A stretch of 64,000 nucleotides of DNA from Sutcliffiella horikoshii (GCF_020524325.1 NZ_JAIVKY010000009.1:124001-188000), one strand, 5' to 3'; positions 44,313 to 52,794 are shown, numbered from the stretch's first letter. The notes: a model not told the origin generated them from the letters alone. Numbers and translations are program-made.

Positions 44313-45557
44313 ATGAGAGAGTTTAATCGTCATTTCAAGTTAATGGTAGTGGGGCAGGTTATCTCCATGTTCGGAGCATCTGTCCTCCGATTTGCCCTGT
44401 CTCTTTATATCCTTGATTTGACAGGTTCAGCTTCCATCTTCGGTACGATATTGGCTCTATCTATCATCCCGACTATCTTTATTTCACCAATCGGGGGAGC
44501 CATCGCGGACCGCTTTCATAAGAAAAAGATGATGGTGACGCTTGATGTGATCAGCGGTACACTCATCGCCATCTTTGCCATCATTCTTTTTAGCAGCAAT
44601 GTGACCGTTGTATCCATCGCACTTCTGATGACAGCCCTAACTTTAATCAGTGCGATGTATCAGCCTGCCGTGCAATCGAGTATCCCTTTACTCGTCCCGA
44701 AAGAATTACTTTTGAAAAGCAATGGTGTCATTTCTGGCGTCATGTCCATTTCTAACTTTATCGGTCCAATTGTCGGTGGTGTCCTGTATAGCTTCGTGAG
44801 TATCGAAGCTATTGTCATTGTCAGTGCGATTTGTTTCTTTTTTGCAGCTATCATGGAAGTTTTCATAAAAATACCTTTTGAAAAAAGCCCTCCCCAACCA
44901 CTAGTAAAGATGGTTGTATCCGATATTAAACAAGGACTTATGTATATTATTCATGACAATCGATTTATTTTAAAAAGCATTATCGTCACTTTTATCGTCA
45001 GCTTATTTATTGCCCCTATGTTTTTTGTAGGCCTGCCTTATATGGTTAAGATATTGTTCGGCATGCCAGACACCTACTTTGGTTTTACGCAGTCCGGCAT
45101 TTCCTTGAGCATCATTTTTTCTGCGATGACCATCGGTATGTTAAAAGGCAAGATCAAGGTAAACAATTTATATCTTTGGATTATAGGTTGTGCCGGCATT
45201 TACTTCGCCATGGCTGCCGGAACCAGCGGACTCATTTCCAGTCCATTTGTCAAATACTTGATTGTAACGTTTAGTTCCATGCTCGTTATGTTTGCCTTGA
45301 CGGTAGTCAACATCTTTATAAATACCAAGATCCAAGAAGAGACACCTAGCAACCTGATTGGAAAAGTCATGGCCATCCAAATCACTGCAGGAACAACCGC
45401 TGTCCCTATTGGACAAATGCTATTCGGCTTCCTAGTCGACGGATTCTCTTCTCAAATCTATCTTCTTATATTTGGTGTGGGAATCTTGACCCTTTTCATT
45501 AGTTTAGGAGTGAAGCAGCTTTATAGAAAGAGATTATCAGAAGAACTAACTGTTTAA
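44313..45557 (+). CDS. MFS transporter, drug-efflux type
   Basis: The 414-residue protein has twelve hydrophobic segments and the MFS loop motif IGGAIADRFHKKKMMV. It follows the TetR stop by one nt, so the three genes form one operon that would sense, modify and export a compound. Confidence 0.9.
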   Translation: MREFNRHFKLMVVGQVISMFGASVLRFALSLYILDLTGSASIFGTILALSIIPTIFISPIGGAIADRFHKKKMMVTLDVISGTLIAIFAIILFSSNVTVVSIALLMTALTLISAMYQPAVQSSIPLLVPKELLLKSNGVISGVMSISNFIGPIVGGVLYSFVSIEAIVIVSAICFFFAAIMEVFIKIPFEKSPPQPLVKMVVSDIKQGLMYIIHDNRFILKSIIVTFIVSLFIAPMFFVGLPYMVKILFGMPDTYFGFTQSGISLSIIFSAMTIGMLKGKIKVNNLYLWIIGCAGIYFAMAAGTSGLISSPFVKYLIVTFSSMLVMFALTVVNIFINTKIQEETPSNLIGKVMAIQITAGTTAVPIGQMLFGFLVDGFSSQIYLLIFGVGILTLFISLGVKQLYRKRLSEELTV

Positions 45558-45577
45558 AAGAAAGGAAGAAGGATACT

Positions 45578-45808
45578 TTGTTCAAAAATATATTACTACT
45601 CATCATCTCCGCCATAGCCATTCCGATTGGTATAGCACTTATCGGAGGCGGAGGATTTATCCTGTTAAACCTAGCCGGAGGCATACCCATTGATGATTCC
45701 ATTCAAATGATAGGAAGCTTCCAAGAAAAAGCACAACCATATATGAAGTATATGCTTATCCTTTTTGCACTTCCCCTTCTGTTGAAGAGCATGAAGAAAA
45801 AGCATTAG
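45578..45808 (+). CDS. Small membrane protein at end of the MGT operon
   Basis: TTG 45578 follows AGGAAGAAGG. The 76-residue product has two hydrophobic segments with a Gly-rich turn (ALIGGGGFILLNLAGG) and a basic end. Possibly an accessory of the transporter. No family recognised. Confidence 0.65.
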   Translation: MFKNILLLIISAIAIPIGIALIGGGGFILLNLAGGIPIDDSIQMIGSFQEKAQPYMKYMLILFALPLLLKSMKKKH

Positions 45809-45813
45809 TAAAT

Positions 45814-45842
45814 CGAGGGGACAGGCACGGCGACCCACTTTT
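45814..45842 (+). repeat. REP-like element R6
   Basis: GAGGGGACAGGCACGGCGAC followed by CCACTT, six nt after the stop of the small membrane gene. Confidence 0.85.
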
Positions 45843-45919
45843 CTTTAACTATTGAAACTTTAATAAGCTCTAATCGTAAAAGAGATAAACCGTTTTAAAG
45901 TTTCATAGGAGGTGGGGGA

Positions 45920-46354
45920 ATGCATTATTACTATAGTGTAGCTTTTACGATTATCCTGTTAATCCTTTTTACGCTAGCAGCTTTTTCAATCGATTATATC
46001 AGCAAAGTTTTACAAAAATATATTAACCCTAAATACCTTAATACCACAGTCATTGTTATCTTGCTCTCATTAATGATAAGCGGCACTTATATCATCAGTT
46101 TACTCGGAAACTGGAAGTTCATTGATACTATTTTCATCTCCAGCCTGTGTCTCTTTGGACTAGGCTGGATTACCAACATCACAAAGAAGGCAAACATAAA
46201 TTCTCAAGGCACCGTCGCAAAATTCCTTACCAACAACGATTATGAACATCAATATGAAGCCGCGAGCTCACCTGATTTTAGTTTATATTTCATTTCAAGT
46301 TTGATCTTTTTTGTTGGGAGTTGGGGTATTGCTTTTCTATTGGCATTTTCATAG
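45920..46354 (+). CDS. Four-helix membrane protein, unknown
   Basis: The 144-residue product has four hydrophobic segments and a short polar loop with the sequence NNDYEHQYEAASSPDF. GGAGGTGGGGG precedes the ATG. No family recognised. Confidence 0.68.
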   Translation: MHYYYSVAFTIILLILFTLAAFSIDYISKVLQKYINPKYLNTTVIVILLSLMISGTYIISLLGNWKFIDTIFISSLCLFGLGWITNITKKANINSQGTVAKFLTNNDYEHQYEAASSPDFSLYFISSLIFFVGSWGIAFLLAFS

Positions 46355-46381
46355 GCTTTGATATGATCCATTAGTGGAATA

Positions 46382-46417
46382 TAATTAAGTCGGGGCACTT
46401 TGCTTGTCCCCTTAATT
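46382..46417 (+). terminator. Hairpin, probable terminator
   Basis: AATTAAG (46383-46389) and CGGGGCA pair with the complementary segment ending at 46417 (TGTCCCCTTAATT), with small bulges. It lies between two plus-strand membrane genes. Confidence 0.5.
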
Positions 46418-46437
46418 AAAGAAAGTTAGGTGATACT

Positions 46438-46686
46438 ATGTATTGGAAATTAAGAATTCCTCTTCTCTTGTGTAGTTTTGGAATTATCTCTGGATTTGTT
46501 CAAATGTTTCATCACCTCTTTTTTGTGAATATTCCATATCTCATAAATAGTGTTATTTTTATAGGCGCAATTGTTATCATCTTTACACTATTAGAAAAGA
46601 CAAGAGTAAACGAAAGAAAGGTTCATTTTAGTTTGGGTGCTGCAATCATTCTATTTGGTATTACCTTTGACTATTTAATGGTTTAG
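46438..46686 (+). CDS. Small three-helix membrane protein
   Basis: The 82-residue product has three hydrophobic segments (LLLCSFGIISGFVQM, YLINSVIFIGAIVIIFTLL and AAIILFGITF). AGGTG precedes the ATG. No family recognised. Confidence 0.65.
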   Translation: MYWKLRIPLLLCSFGIISGFVQMFHHLFFVNIPYLINSVIFIGAIVIIFTLLEKTRVNERKVHFSLGAAIILFGITFDYLMV

Positions 46687-46691
46687 AGGGG

Positions 46692-46720
46692 CTAGGGGGA
46701 CAGGCACGGCGACCCACTTT
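46692..46720 (+). repeat. REP-like element R7
   Basis: GGGGGACAGGCACGGCGACC followed by CACTTTTT, between converging genes. Confidence 0.85.
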
Positions 46721-46739
46721 TTCACTAGACTCGTGCCTA

Positions 46740-47123
46740 CTATCCCTCAACTAAAACATGGTATTCGATTAACTCCCCGTCTATTTCTACTAAAATTACA
46801 ATTGGTAAATCTTCCTCTATGTATCCCTTCTCTGTTGAAAAAATTTCTGTTCCTTTTGGCAGTTTACTTGCGTAAAGGTCCCGAAACCACCAAGTATTTG
46901 TTGTTTGTTCCAGGATTTCCCCTATCTTATCCCCTTTGACATAATCACTCTCACTGTTTTCATCCATGTATCTGGAGTAAATTAAGCCCTCCAGTTGGAT
47001 AATGTCTGCATCACTATTTTCAGATAGGATCTCGTTTGCAGTGGGATTATCAACAGAGGTTGCCTTACATGCTGTTAATAACAAAGCTAATCCTACTATC
47101 CTCAACCACTTATGAATGGAAAT
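46740..47123 (-). CDS. Lipoprotein with probable ATT start
   Basis: AAGGAG (47136-47131) lies 7 nt upstream of an in-frame ATT at 47123, which gives MSIHKWLRIVGLALLLTAC, a well-formed lipoprotein signal with Cys19. The conventional alternative, TTG 47105, lacks a ribosome binding site and would shorten the signal peptide. The mature part of 109 residues has no recognised domain. Confidence 0.72.
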   Translation of the reverse strand: MSIHKWLRIVGLALLLTACKATSVDNPTANEILSENSDADIIQLEGLIYSRYMDENSESDYVKGDKIGEILEQTTNTWWFRDLYASKLPKGTEIFSTEKGYIEEDLPIVILVEIDGELIEYHVLVEG

Positions 47124-47157
47124 AAAATCACTCCTTGGTAATGCCTTGATCGAATCA

Positions 47158-47182
47158 AAAGTGGGTCCCGGTACCTGTCCCT
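47158..47182 (-). repeat. REP-like element R8 (reverse orientation)
   Basis: Reverse-oriented variant: the plus strand reads GTGGGTCCCGGTACCTGTCC. Confidence 0.75.
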
Positions 47183-47200
47183 ACGACTCTTAAGCACTTC

Positions 47201-47890
47201 TCATTCTAAGGACATATTCACCGCTTCAAAAGCATGGATGTATGCTGTGTCAAATAGAGGAACATCTGAATCCTCCGGTTTTACCAATAAACCAATTTCT
47301 GTACAGCCTAAGATAATCCCTTTGGCACCAGAATCAATTAAGCCCTGAATAACTCGTTTATAGTAATCCCTTGATTTTTGTTGAATGTTACCTAAACATA
47401 ACTCTTCATAAATAACTTTGTTTATAGTCTCTCTTTCCTTTTCATTTGGTACAATAACCTTTATTCCGTTCATCTCCAAGCGAGATTTATAAAAATCTTG
47501 CTCCATTGTGTACCTTGTACCTAGTAATCCAATCGAATTTATACCTTTCTCCTTGATTTGGGCTGCGGTTGCATCAGCGATATGCAATAGGGGAATCGTT
47601 ATTTTTGACGCGATTTCCTCTACAACTTTATGCATCGTATTGGTACAAATGACAATAAAGTCCGCTCCCCCCATTTCTAATGAACGCGCAGCATTACCTA
47701 ACACTTCACCGGCTTTTTCCCATGCACCTTCTGATTGGTAACGTTCTATTTCATGAAAATCGACACTATACAATAAACATCTCGCTGAATGTAATCCCCC
47801 CAACCTCCTTTTAACCTCTTGATTGATAATCCGATAATATTCAACAGAAGATTCCCAACTCATTCCGCCAATAAGACCAATAACCTTCAT
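47201..47890 (-). CDS. Aspartate/glutamate racemase family protein
   Basis: ATG 47890 (MKVIGLIGGMSWESSVEYYR) follows GGAGTG. The 229-residue product has both catalytic cysteines, in IVICTNTMHK and LGCTEIGLL, and the N-terminal GLIGGMSWES of the Asp/Glu/hydantoin racemase group (RacX/YgeA-like). It probably interconverts D- and L-amino acids. Confidence 0.9.
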   Translation of the reverse strand: MKVIGLIGGMSWESSVEYYRIINQEVKRRLGGLHSARCLLYSVDFHEIERYQSEGAWEKAGEVLGNAARSLEMGGADFIVICTNTMHKVVEEIASKITIPLLHIADATAAQIKEKGINSIGLLGTRYTMEQDFYKSRLEMNGIKVIVPNEKERETINKVIYEELCLGNIQQKSRDYYKRVIQGLIDSGAKGIILGCTEIGLLVKPEDSDVPLFDTAYIHAFEAVNMSLE

Positions 47891-47938
47891 TTTATTCACT
47901 CCATTATCCTTATTCATTGATTAAAATAAGCCAATGCA

Positions 47939-47959
47939 AAAAACCGGCGTAGGCCGGCT
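47939..47959 (-). terminator. Intrinsic terminator after the DinB gene
   Basis: A short GC-rich stem, CCGGC (47944-47948) with GCCGG (47953-47957), is followed on the minus strand by six T. Confidence 0.7.
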
Positions 47960-47977
47960 TTCTGTATCATGACGATA

Positions 47978-48475
47978 TCAGCTCTTTTGGGCATTCATTG
48001 CTTCCCATTCTTCTTTACTAGGACCATATACTCCAGGAACTTTCAAGTCTGCCTGTCTCATAAGGACAGTCAATTGACCGCGATGATGTGCCTGATGTTG
48101 AATCAGCAGACGTAAAACAGCTTGAAATGGCATGTCTCCGCCAAATAAATTCACCATTTTGTTCATCGTTTCATCTGTAACTTGTTCAGAAAAAGCTTGT
48201 GTAAAGCGCTGACTAATTGTTTTGTAGGTCTCGCTGATTTCAACAGCTGATTTTGGGGTCTCTTTTTGAATATCAGGAACCTCAAATTTTATACCCACCT
48301 GAGCAGGAAAGTAGTAAGCGGATCCTGTAATATGCCAAGCCAGGCTTCCAACACTGTATAATCCTGGGGAAACTTCGTGGTTCAACGATTCATCTGTCAT
48401 CGCATCCAATACTTTTTGAGTAACAGCTGCTTCTTGTTTCCATTCATTTAGAAAATCATTAACTGAAGTAAACAT
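47978..48475 (-). CDS. DinB-family protein
   Basis: The 165-residue four-helix protein has the metal-binding His pattern of DinB/YfiT: GSLAWHITGS near residue 46 and LLIQHQAHHRGQLTVLMRQA near residue 130. GAGGAGGG precedes the ATG. Substrate unknown; some relatives are bacillithiol-dependent transferases. Confidence 0.9.
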   Translation of the reverse strand: MFTSVNDFLNEWKQEAAVTQKVLDAMTDESLNHEVSPGLYSVGSLAWHITGSAYYFPAQVGIKFEVPDIQKETPKSAVEISETYKTISQRFTQAFSEQVTDETMNKMVNLFGGDMPFQAVLRLLIQHQAHHRGQLTVLMRQADLKVPGVYGPSKEEWEAMNAQKS

Positions 48476-48593
48476 TCCATTCCCTCCTCATATTAGGAAA
48501 ACTCTTCCTTTTAAACACCCTTCAATTAATTCTACCACGTTCTGCCAACCATCCGCTTCTCTCAAAGCCTACAAAGAAAAAAATAATCTAGTT

Positions 48594-48620
48594 TAGGAGG
48601 ACAGGCACGCCGACCCACCT
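48594..48620 (+). repeat. REP-like element R9
   Basis: GGAGGACAGGCACGCCGACC followed by CACCT. It sits exactly at the truncated 5' edge of the TM-helix pseudogene. Confidence 0.78.
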
Positions 48621-48954
48621 ATTTAGATTTTTGCTCATAAACTTCCAACTCGCTGTCAGTAAAACAACCTTCTCTCTTGTGAAGTATATCATTGTGTTCA
48701 CGGTATTCATGGCTTTAGACCAAGGATTCGCGAAACCCATTGTGAACATCGGCTTCTTGCTGATTTTTAATGCGTTATAAATAGCTTTTGCCATCTCATT
48801 TGGTATCGGCTGCAGAGATTTTGTCAAACGAAACCTGGAGCGTTTTGAGAAAAAAATGGAGAAAGACCAACACACGCCAAATACCCAAATGCCGAACACA
48901 CCAAACACACCGAAAAAGTTTGATAACAATGACTTTAACGGACCTAAAATCTAA
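48619..48954 (+). pseudogene. Truncated TM-helix (mechanosensitive-channel-like) protein with in-frame TAA
   Basis: One plus-strand frame reads RFLLINFQLAVSKTTFSLVK, YIIVFTVFMALDQGFAKPIV, NIGFLLIFNAL, then TAA (48778-48780). It goes on in the same frame with IAFAISFGIGCRDFVKRNLE, RFEKKMEK and ends FNGPKI at 48952-48954. FGIG-RD preceded by ALxIAFAIS is the signature of the conserved TM-helix repeat proteins related to small-conductance channels. The 5' part is missing and the repeat R9 abuts the break. The opposite-strand frame here is a shadow. Confidence 0.75.
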
Positions 48955-48960
48955 TAACAA

Positions 48961-48998
48961 AAAAGAGACGCCGGGTGATGACCTGCCGTCTTTCTTTT
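48961..48998 (-). terminator. Terminator of the thiol-redox operon
   Basis: GACGCCGGGT (48967-48976) pairs with ACCTGCCGTC (48981-48990) with a mismatch, flanked by A and T runs. Confidence 0.75.
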
Positions 48999-49039
48999 CC
49001 TCTGACTGTGAAGGCATCTACTCCCACTACCCTTTTTGA

Positions 49040-49618
49040 TTAATCTATTCCTTCCACAATACTCTTCATCGTCGCCTCATCCATTGGGCCGATAATCTTC
49101 TTTTGGATGATTCCGTTTTTGTCGATGGCGTAGCTTGTTGGGATGGTGAAGGCTTGGTATTGCATGCCGATGTCGCCGGCTTCATCCAGTGGGATGGCGA
49201 AGGTAAGTCCGTAATCTTCTACAAAGGTATTGATTGCCTTCTCCCCTTTATCCATATTGGTGAGATTGACCGCGATGACCTCGACTTCTTCGTGGTTTTC
49301 TTCGTAGAAACTTTGCATATGTGGCATTTCTGCTTTACATGGCGGACACCAGGTTGCCCAGAAATTCAAAATGACCTTTTTGCCTCTGTAATCAGATAGC
49401 TTTAATTCGGATCCATCGAGTGTCGTCAACGTAAAATCAGGAGCTTCGTTCCCTTCTTGCACTTCTCCTAAATCTACTCCTGGGATGCTTTCGTCTTTTG
49501 TGATATCCACACTATCCGCATTACTAATTCCCTCTGAAGCTGGTTTCTCCCACACATTCACGAAAATGATGGCGACCGCTAACAAAATGATGGCAATCGA
49601 TAAAAGGTTCTTATTCAT
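49040..49618 (-). CDS. TlpA/ResA-like membrane-tethered thioredoxin
   Basis: The 192-residue protein has an N-terminal signal anchor (residues 4-22) and a thioredoxin-like domain with the redox motif NFWATWCPPCKAEMP and a cis-Pro loop FTIPTSYAID. ResA/TlpA proteins reduce disulfides outside the membrane using electrons passed by CcdA, which is encoded at the head of this operon. Confidence 0.92.
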   Translation of the reverse strand: MNKNLLSIAIILLAVAIIFVNVWEKPASEGISNADSVDITKDESIPGVDLGEVQEGNEAPDFTLTTLDGSELKLSDYRGKKVILNFWATWCPPCKAEMPHMQSFYEENHEEVEVIAVNLTNMDKGEKAINTFVEDYGLTFAIPLDEAGDIGMQYQAFTIPTSYAIDKNGIIQKKIIGPMDEATMKSIVEGID

Positions 49619-49937
49619 GGTCCATACTCCTCCTTTGCTCCAATAAATTCCTACTCATTAAGATGTTTAAAAAAACAAAAATCAAACCTAATATTTTCCC
49701 CGTATCTCCACCGTGAAAATAAAGAATAGACATGGGCATTTCCAAGAATAGCTTTGGATGAATTACTATGTAGCTAAGCTTCCAAATGACAAAATAGAGG
49801 AAGATATTGTCCCAAAAGAAAGAAGGAATCGCCCGTCTTGTCGCAAGTTTATAAACAACCGGCAGCACCATTAAAGCGATAACCATAACTACCAAACTTG
49901 TAGAGATCGTCATGCTTCCGAAGGTCATATAACTCAT
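49611..49937 (-). CDS. Membrane protein of the thiol-redox operon
   Basis: The 108-residue product has three or four hydrophobic segments with no cysteine pair. It overlaps both neighbours (8 nt with TlpA, 4 nt with OsmC), so it must be co-expressed. Function unknown. Confidence 0.75.
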   Translation of the reverse strand: MSYMTFGSMTISTSLVVMVIALMVLPVVYKLATRRAIPSFFWDNIFLYFVIWKLSYIVIHPKLFLEMPMSILYFHGGDTGKILGLIFVFLNILMSRNLLEQRRSMDHE

Positions 49938-50338
49938 TCCAGTTCTCCATCGTCATGAATCAAATTAATCAAAACATCCACATTAATTGCAGGCAAAACG
50001 GATTGGATCATCCCACAATTTTTCAATACCAAGGAGGAGATCTTTTCACGTTGGGCAAGAGTCAGCTCATGCTTAGAAAAGATATTCGCTTTAATTGTGA
50101 TCCTTTCAATGCGGTTAGACTGACTCGGATTTCGAATCGAATCTGCTTCCATCTCTAACTTTTCATAACTTACTCTTTTCTTTTCCAAAATTGTCTTAAG
50201 CAAAGTTCCACCGCAGCCTATCAGGGAAGATATGAAGAGTTCATAGGGTCTGACCCCAACACCTGGTGTGGGTGATATGACCATATGACCTGAAGGCAAT
50301 TCTGCGATTACCCGGTCCGATTCTATTAAAAAATTCAT
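49934..50338 (-). CDS. OsmC-family peroxiredoxin-like protein
   Basis: The 134-residue protein has the two OsmC cysteines, in LIGCGGTLLK (peroxidatic position) and VLKNCGMIQSVL. OsmC/Ohr proteins reduce organic hydroperoxides or act on sulfur compounds. Its place among TlpA and CcdA genes suggests thiol or persulfide chemistry. Confidence 0.88.
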   Translation of the reverse strand: MNFLIESDRVIAELPSGHMVISPTPGVGVRPYELFISSLIGCGGTLLKTILEKKRVSYEKLEMEADSIRNPSQSNRIERITIKANIFSKHELTLAQREKISSLVLKNCGMIQSVLPAINVDVLINLIHDDGELE

Positions 50339-50408
50339 CTACTGATTCCCCCTTTCCAACTAGTATGGAATCAGTTTGTTAAGGGTTGATTAAGAAACTC
50401 CAGCTAAT

Positions 50409-51116
50409 TTATTGACCAACAAATTTATAGCCCATTCCCCTCACCGTTTGAATATAGTCCTTTGGCGTATACATCTTTATTTTCTCGCGTAAATGCTTGA
50501 TATGGACATCAATGGTCCGGTCCGACACCATTTTTTCATGATGCTCATAGATTGAGTTCAAGATTTGCTCCCTGGTCAGGACTTGGTCCGAATGTTGCAT
50601 AAAAAAATGCAAAAGCTTAAATTCAAATTTAGTGAGATTCAGCGGACTGCCATTTATTAAAGCTTCCCCTTTAGCCGGCTTTAGGATAAAACCAGTAAAG
50701 CTGAGCTTCCCGCAGCGAGCTGCCGTCCTTCTAAGAACCGCTTCAATTCGCACCATTAATTCTGCCGGACGAAACGGCTTGACCACATAATCATCTGCAC
50801 CAAGTTTGAAGCCTTTGATGATGTCACTTTCTTCTGCTTTTGCCGAGATAATGATGATGGGCATCAAGCTTTTCAACTCATCCCGGACCCACCTGCAAAT
50901 TTCTTCGCCGCTTATTTTTGGGAGAGAAAGGTCTAATAGGAGGATACACGGATCCAATTGTGGAATCATTCTCTTCGCCCGTTTCCCATCTGGAGCTTCG
51001 AGCACCTCATACCCCTCCTTCTCCAGATTGGTTCTAAGAAGCTTGCGTATCTCGTGATCACTCTCCACAATCAACACCGTTTTACCAATCAATTTTTCTT
51101 GTATCAACGCATTCAC
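50409..51116 (-). CDS. OmpR-family response regulator without adjacent kinase
   Basis: The 235-residue protein has a receiver domain (LLLDLSLPK phospho-Asp, IIISAK Ser/Thr and VVKPF Lys) and a winged-helix output domain (LTREQILNSIYEHHEKMVSD, RTIDVHIKHLREKI). No histidine kinase is near. Being inside the redox operon, it may respond to a distant kinase or to redox state. Confidence 0.92.
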   Translation of the reverse strand: MNALIQEKLIGKTVLIVESDHEIRKLLRTNLEKEGYEVLEAPDGKRAKRMIPQLDPCILLLDLSLPKISGEEICRWVRDELKSLMPIIIISAKAEESDIIKGFKLGADDYVVKPFRPAELMVRIEAVLRRTAARCGKLSFTGFILKPAKGEALINGSPLNLTKFEFKLLHFFMQHSDQVLTREQILNSIYEHHEKMVSDRTIDVHIKHLREKIKMYTPKDYIQTVRGMGYKFVGQ

Positions 51117-51129
51117 TCATTTCGTTATG

Positions 51130-51843
51130 TCATTGCGGAAATAAATTATAAATAGAAAGCCATGCACTTATTTTTTGCATTTGGCCTGTTAAAACAAGAA
51201 ATCCAAGGGCAATCATGACCACTCCATTAATGAATGACAGCTTGGATAGGTACTTGTTGATCTTCCTGACTACTTTTAAAGAATAAACAAGAACAAGGGA
51301 AATCACCAGAAAAGGAATCGCCATTCCAATCGAGTAGAATCCTAATAACAGGATACCTTGGTTCAGAGTCTCGGTTGAACTAGCCAACAGTAAAATGGAG
51401 GATAGCGCGAGACTCACACACGGAGACCAACCACTGGCAAACGCCATTCCCAAGAGGATTGAACCAAACATGCTCTTTGATTTATTCCTGTACTCAAACT
51501 TCTTTTCTTTCATAAGGAATTTGAATTTCAAAAACCCTGCCATCTGTAATCCAAAAATGATAATCAACAACCCGGCTATTTGCATCAAGGCAATCCTATA
51601 TTCCATTAACAGCTTGCCTACAAAACTTGCAGAAGCCCCTAAAGAAATGAAAATAATACTAAAACCGACAATAAAGCCCACCGAGCGCAAAAACACCTTT
51701 TTCCTATCCACCAACATTTTATTATCCTCCATTTTACCACCTGTCAAATGCGTTATGTACGCAGGCAACAACGGAAAAACACACGGCGAAAAAAAAGACA
51801 ACGTCCCCGCAAACAACGAAAAAATAACCCCTACATCACTCAT
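51130..51843 (-). CDS. CcdA/DsbD-like cytochrome c biogenesis membrane protein
   Basis: ATG 51843 (MSDVGVIFSLFAGTLSFFSP) follows AAGGAGTG; the longer upstream frame is REP repeat translation. The 237-residue product has six membrane helices and the conserved SPCVFPLLPAY and GWSPC cysteine sites of CcdA, which carries electrons from thioredoxin across the membrane to TlpA/ResA. Confidence 0.92.
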   Translation of the reverse strand: MSDVGVIFSLFAGTLSFFSPCVFPLLPAYITHLTGGKMEDNKMLVDRKKVFLRSVGFIVGFSIIFISLGASASFVGKLLMEYRIALMQIAGLLIIIFGLQMAGFLKFKFLMKEKKFEYRNKSKSMFGSILLGMAFASGWSPCVSLALSSILLLASSTETLNQGILLLGFYSIGMAIPFLVISLVLVYSLKVVRKINKYLSKLSFINGVVMIALGFLVLTGQMQKISAWLSIYNLFPQ

Positions 51844-51910
51844 TCCATTCACTCCTTTACCCTCATTATGAAGTGCGAATATTAATGTTTGGTTAAGAAA
51901 TGAAGAAAAA

Positions 51911-51945
51911 AAGTGGGTTGAGGGGACAGGCATGGTGACCCAGTT
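51911..51945 (+). repeat. REP-like element R10
   Basis: GTGGGTTGAGGGGACAGGCA followed by TGGTGACCCA. GTGGGT and the terminal ACCCA can pair, giving a hairpin. Confidence 0.85.
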
Positions 51946-51965
51946 TCCTCACCAATCCTCCACTA

Positions 51966-51988
51966 GTGGGTCGCGGTACATATCCCTT
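51966..51988 (-). repeat. REP-like element R11 (reverse, degenerate)
   Basis: Plus strand reads GTGGGTCGCGGTACATATCC, an inverted partner of R10 20 nt away and just upstream of the PadR promoter. Confidence 0.65.
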
Positions 51989-52003
51989 TGAACCAAAATT
52001 TTC

Positions 52004-52033
52004 TTGCACCACTACTATGTAATACTATATACT
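52004..52033 (+). promoter_or_regulatory. Probable promoter of the PadR-DUF1048 operon
   Basis: TTGCAC (52004-52009) and TATACT (52028-52033) are 18 nt apart. The following TACTAGTA-containing palindromic stretch (52024-52038) overlaps the -10 and could be the PadR operator. Confidence 0.55.
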
Positions 52034-52072
52034 AGTAATAAGTAATACGGAGTACTGAATCGAGGGATATAT

Positions 52073-52417
52073 TTGGATAATATTACAGAAATGCTGAAGG
52101 GCGTACTGGAGGGTTGTGTGCTGGAGATTATCAGCCACGGCGAAACGTACGGTTATGAAATTACACAGCAACTGCGGGCACTTGGTTTCACAGATGTGGT
52201 GGAAGGCACTGTTTACACAATTACGATGCGCCTTGAAAAAAACAATCTGGTGAACATCGAGAAAAAGCCATCTACCATGGGGCCACCAAGAAAATTTTAC
52301 ACACTTAACGAAGCTGGCCAAGAGCATCTTAAAACGTTTTGGGGAAAATGGGAATTCGTTTCAAGTAGAATCAACGAACTCAAAACAAAAGACTTATCAA
52401 AAGGAGAGATACTATGA
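52073..52417 (+). CDS. PadR-family transcriptional regulator
   Basis: TTG 52073 follows GAGGGA. The 114-residue protein has [20 protein letters not shown] and [20 protein letters not shown], the PadR winged helix. Its stop overlaps the start of the DUF1048 gene (ATGA), the usual PadR-DUF1048 arrangement. Confidence 0.9.
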   Translation: MDNITEMLKGVLEGCVLEIISHGETYGYEITQQLRALGFTDVVEGTVYTITMRLEKNNLVNIEKKPSTMGPPRKFYTLNEAGQEHLKTFWGKWEFVSSRINELKTKDLSKGEIL

Positions 52418-52752
52418 GCTTTTTAGAGAGAATCATCGGAAGTTTAAACGACAAACGGGAATGGAGAGAGATGGAGGCGCGCGCGAAAGCCCTTCCTGCT
52501 GAGTACCGAAACGCTTACTATGCAATACAGAAATATATGTGGACCGCTGGCGGGCCGACTGACTGGAAGGAATGCAGTCGTATATTCGGGGGCATTCTAG
52601 AACTTTTCGAGCAAGGCGCAGCAGAAGGCAAAAAAGTAACAGACCTCACCGGAGAAGACGTCGCAGCTTTTTGCGATGAGCTAGTGAAAGATACGGAAAC
52701 TTATAAAGATAAATATCGCAAGAAGTTGAATGATACGGTTAACCTGGGGTAA
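52414..52752 (+). CDS. DUF1048 protein
   Basis: The 112-residue protein matches DUF1048: [34 protein letters not shown] and [18 protein letters not shown]. It is all-helical and is commonly paired with PadR. Function unknown. Confidence 0.88.
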   Translation: MSFLERIIGSLNDKREWREMEARAKALPAEYRNAYYAIQKYMWTAGGPTDWKECSRIFGGILELFEQGAAEGKKVTDLTGEDVAAFCDELVKDTETYKDKYRKKLNDTVNLG

Positions 52753-52753
52753 C

Positions 52754-52794
52754 AGTGGGTTGAGGAGACAGACAGGCACGGTGACCCACTTTCT
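52754..52794 (+). repeat. REP-like element R12
   Basis: Expanded copy: AGTGGGTTGAGGAGACAGAC then AGGCACGGTGACCCACTTT, with AAGTGGGT/ACCCACTT ends able to pair. It begins two bases after the DUF1048 stop. Confidence 0.82.

Noticed and set aside
48588-48929. 113-residue minus-strand frame with hydrophobic N-terminus
   Set aside because: No ribosome binding site, C-terminus made of REP repeat, and the plus strand of the same stretch encodes a recognisable TM-helix remnant.
51844-51933. N-terminal extension of CcdA (MPVPSTHFF...)
   Set aside because: It is translation of REP element R10; the real start at 51843 has AAGGAGTG.
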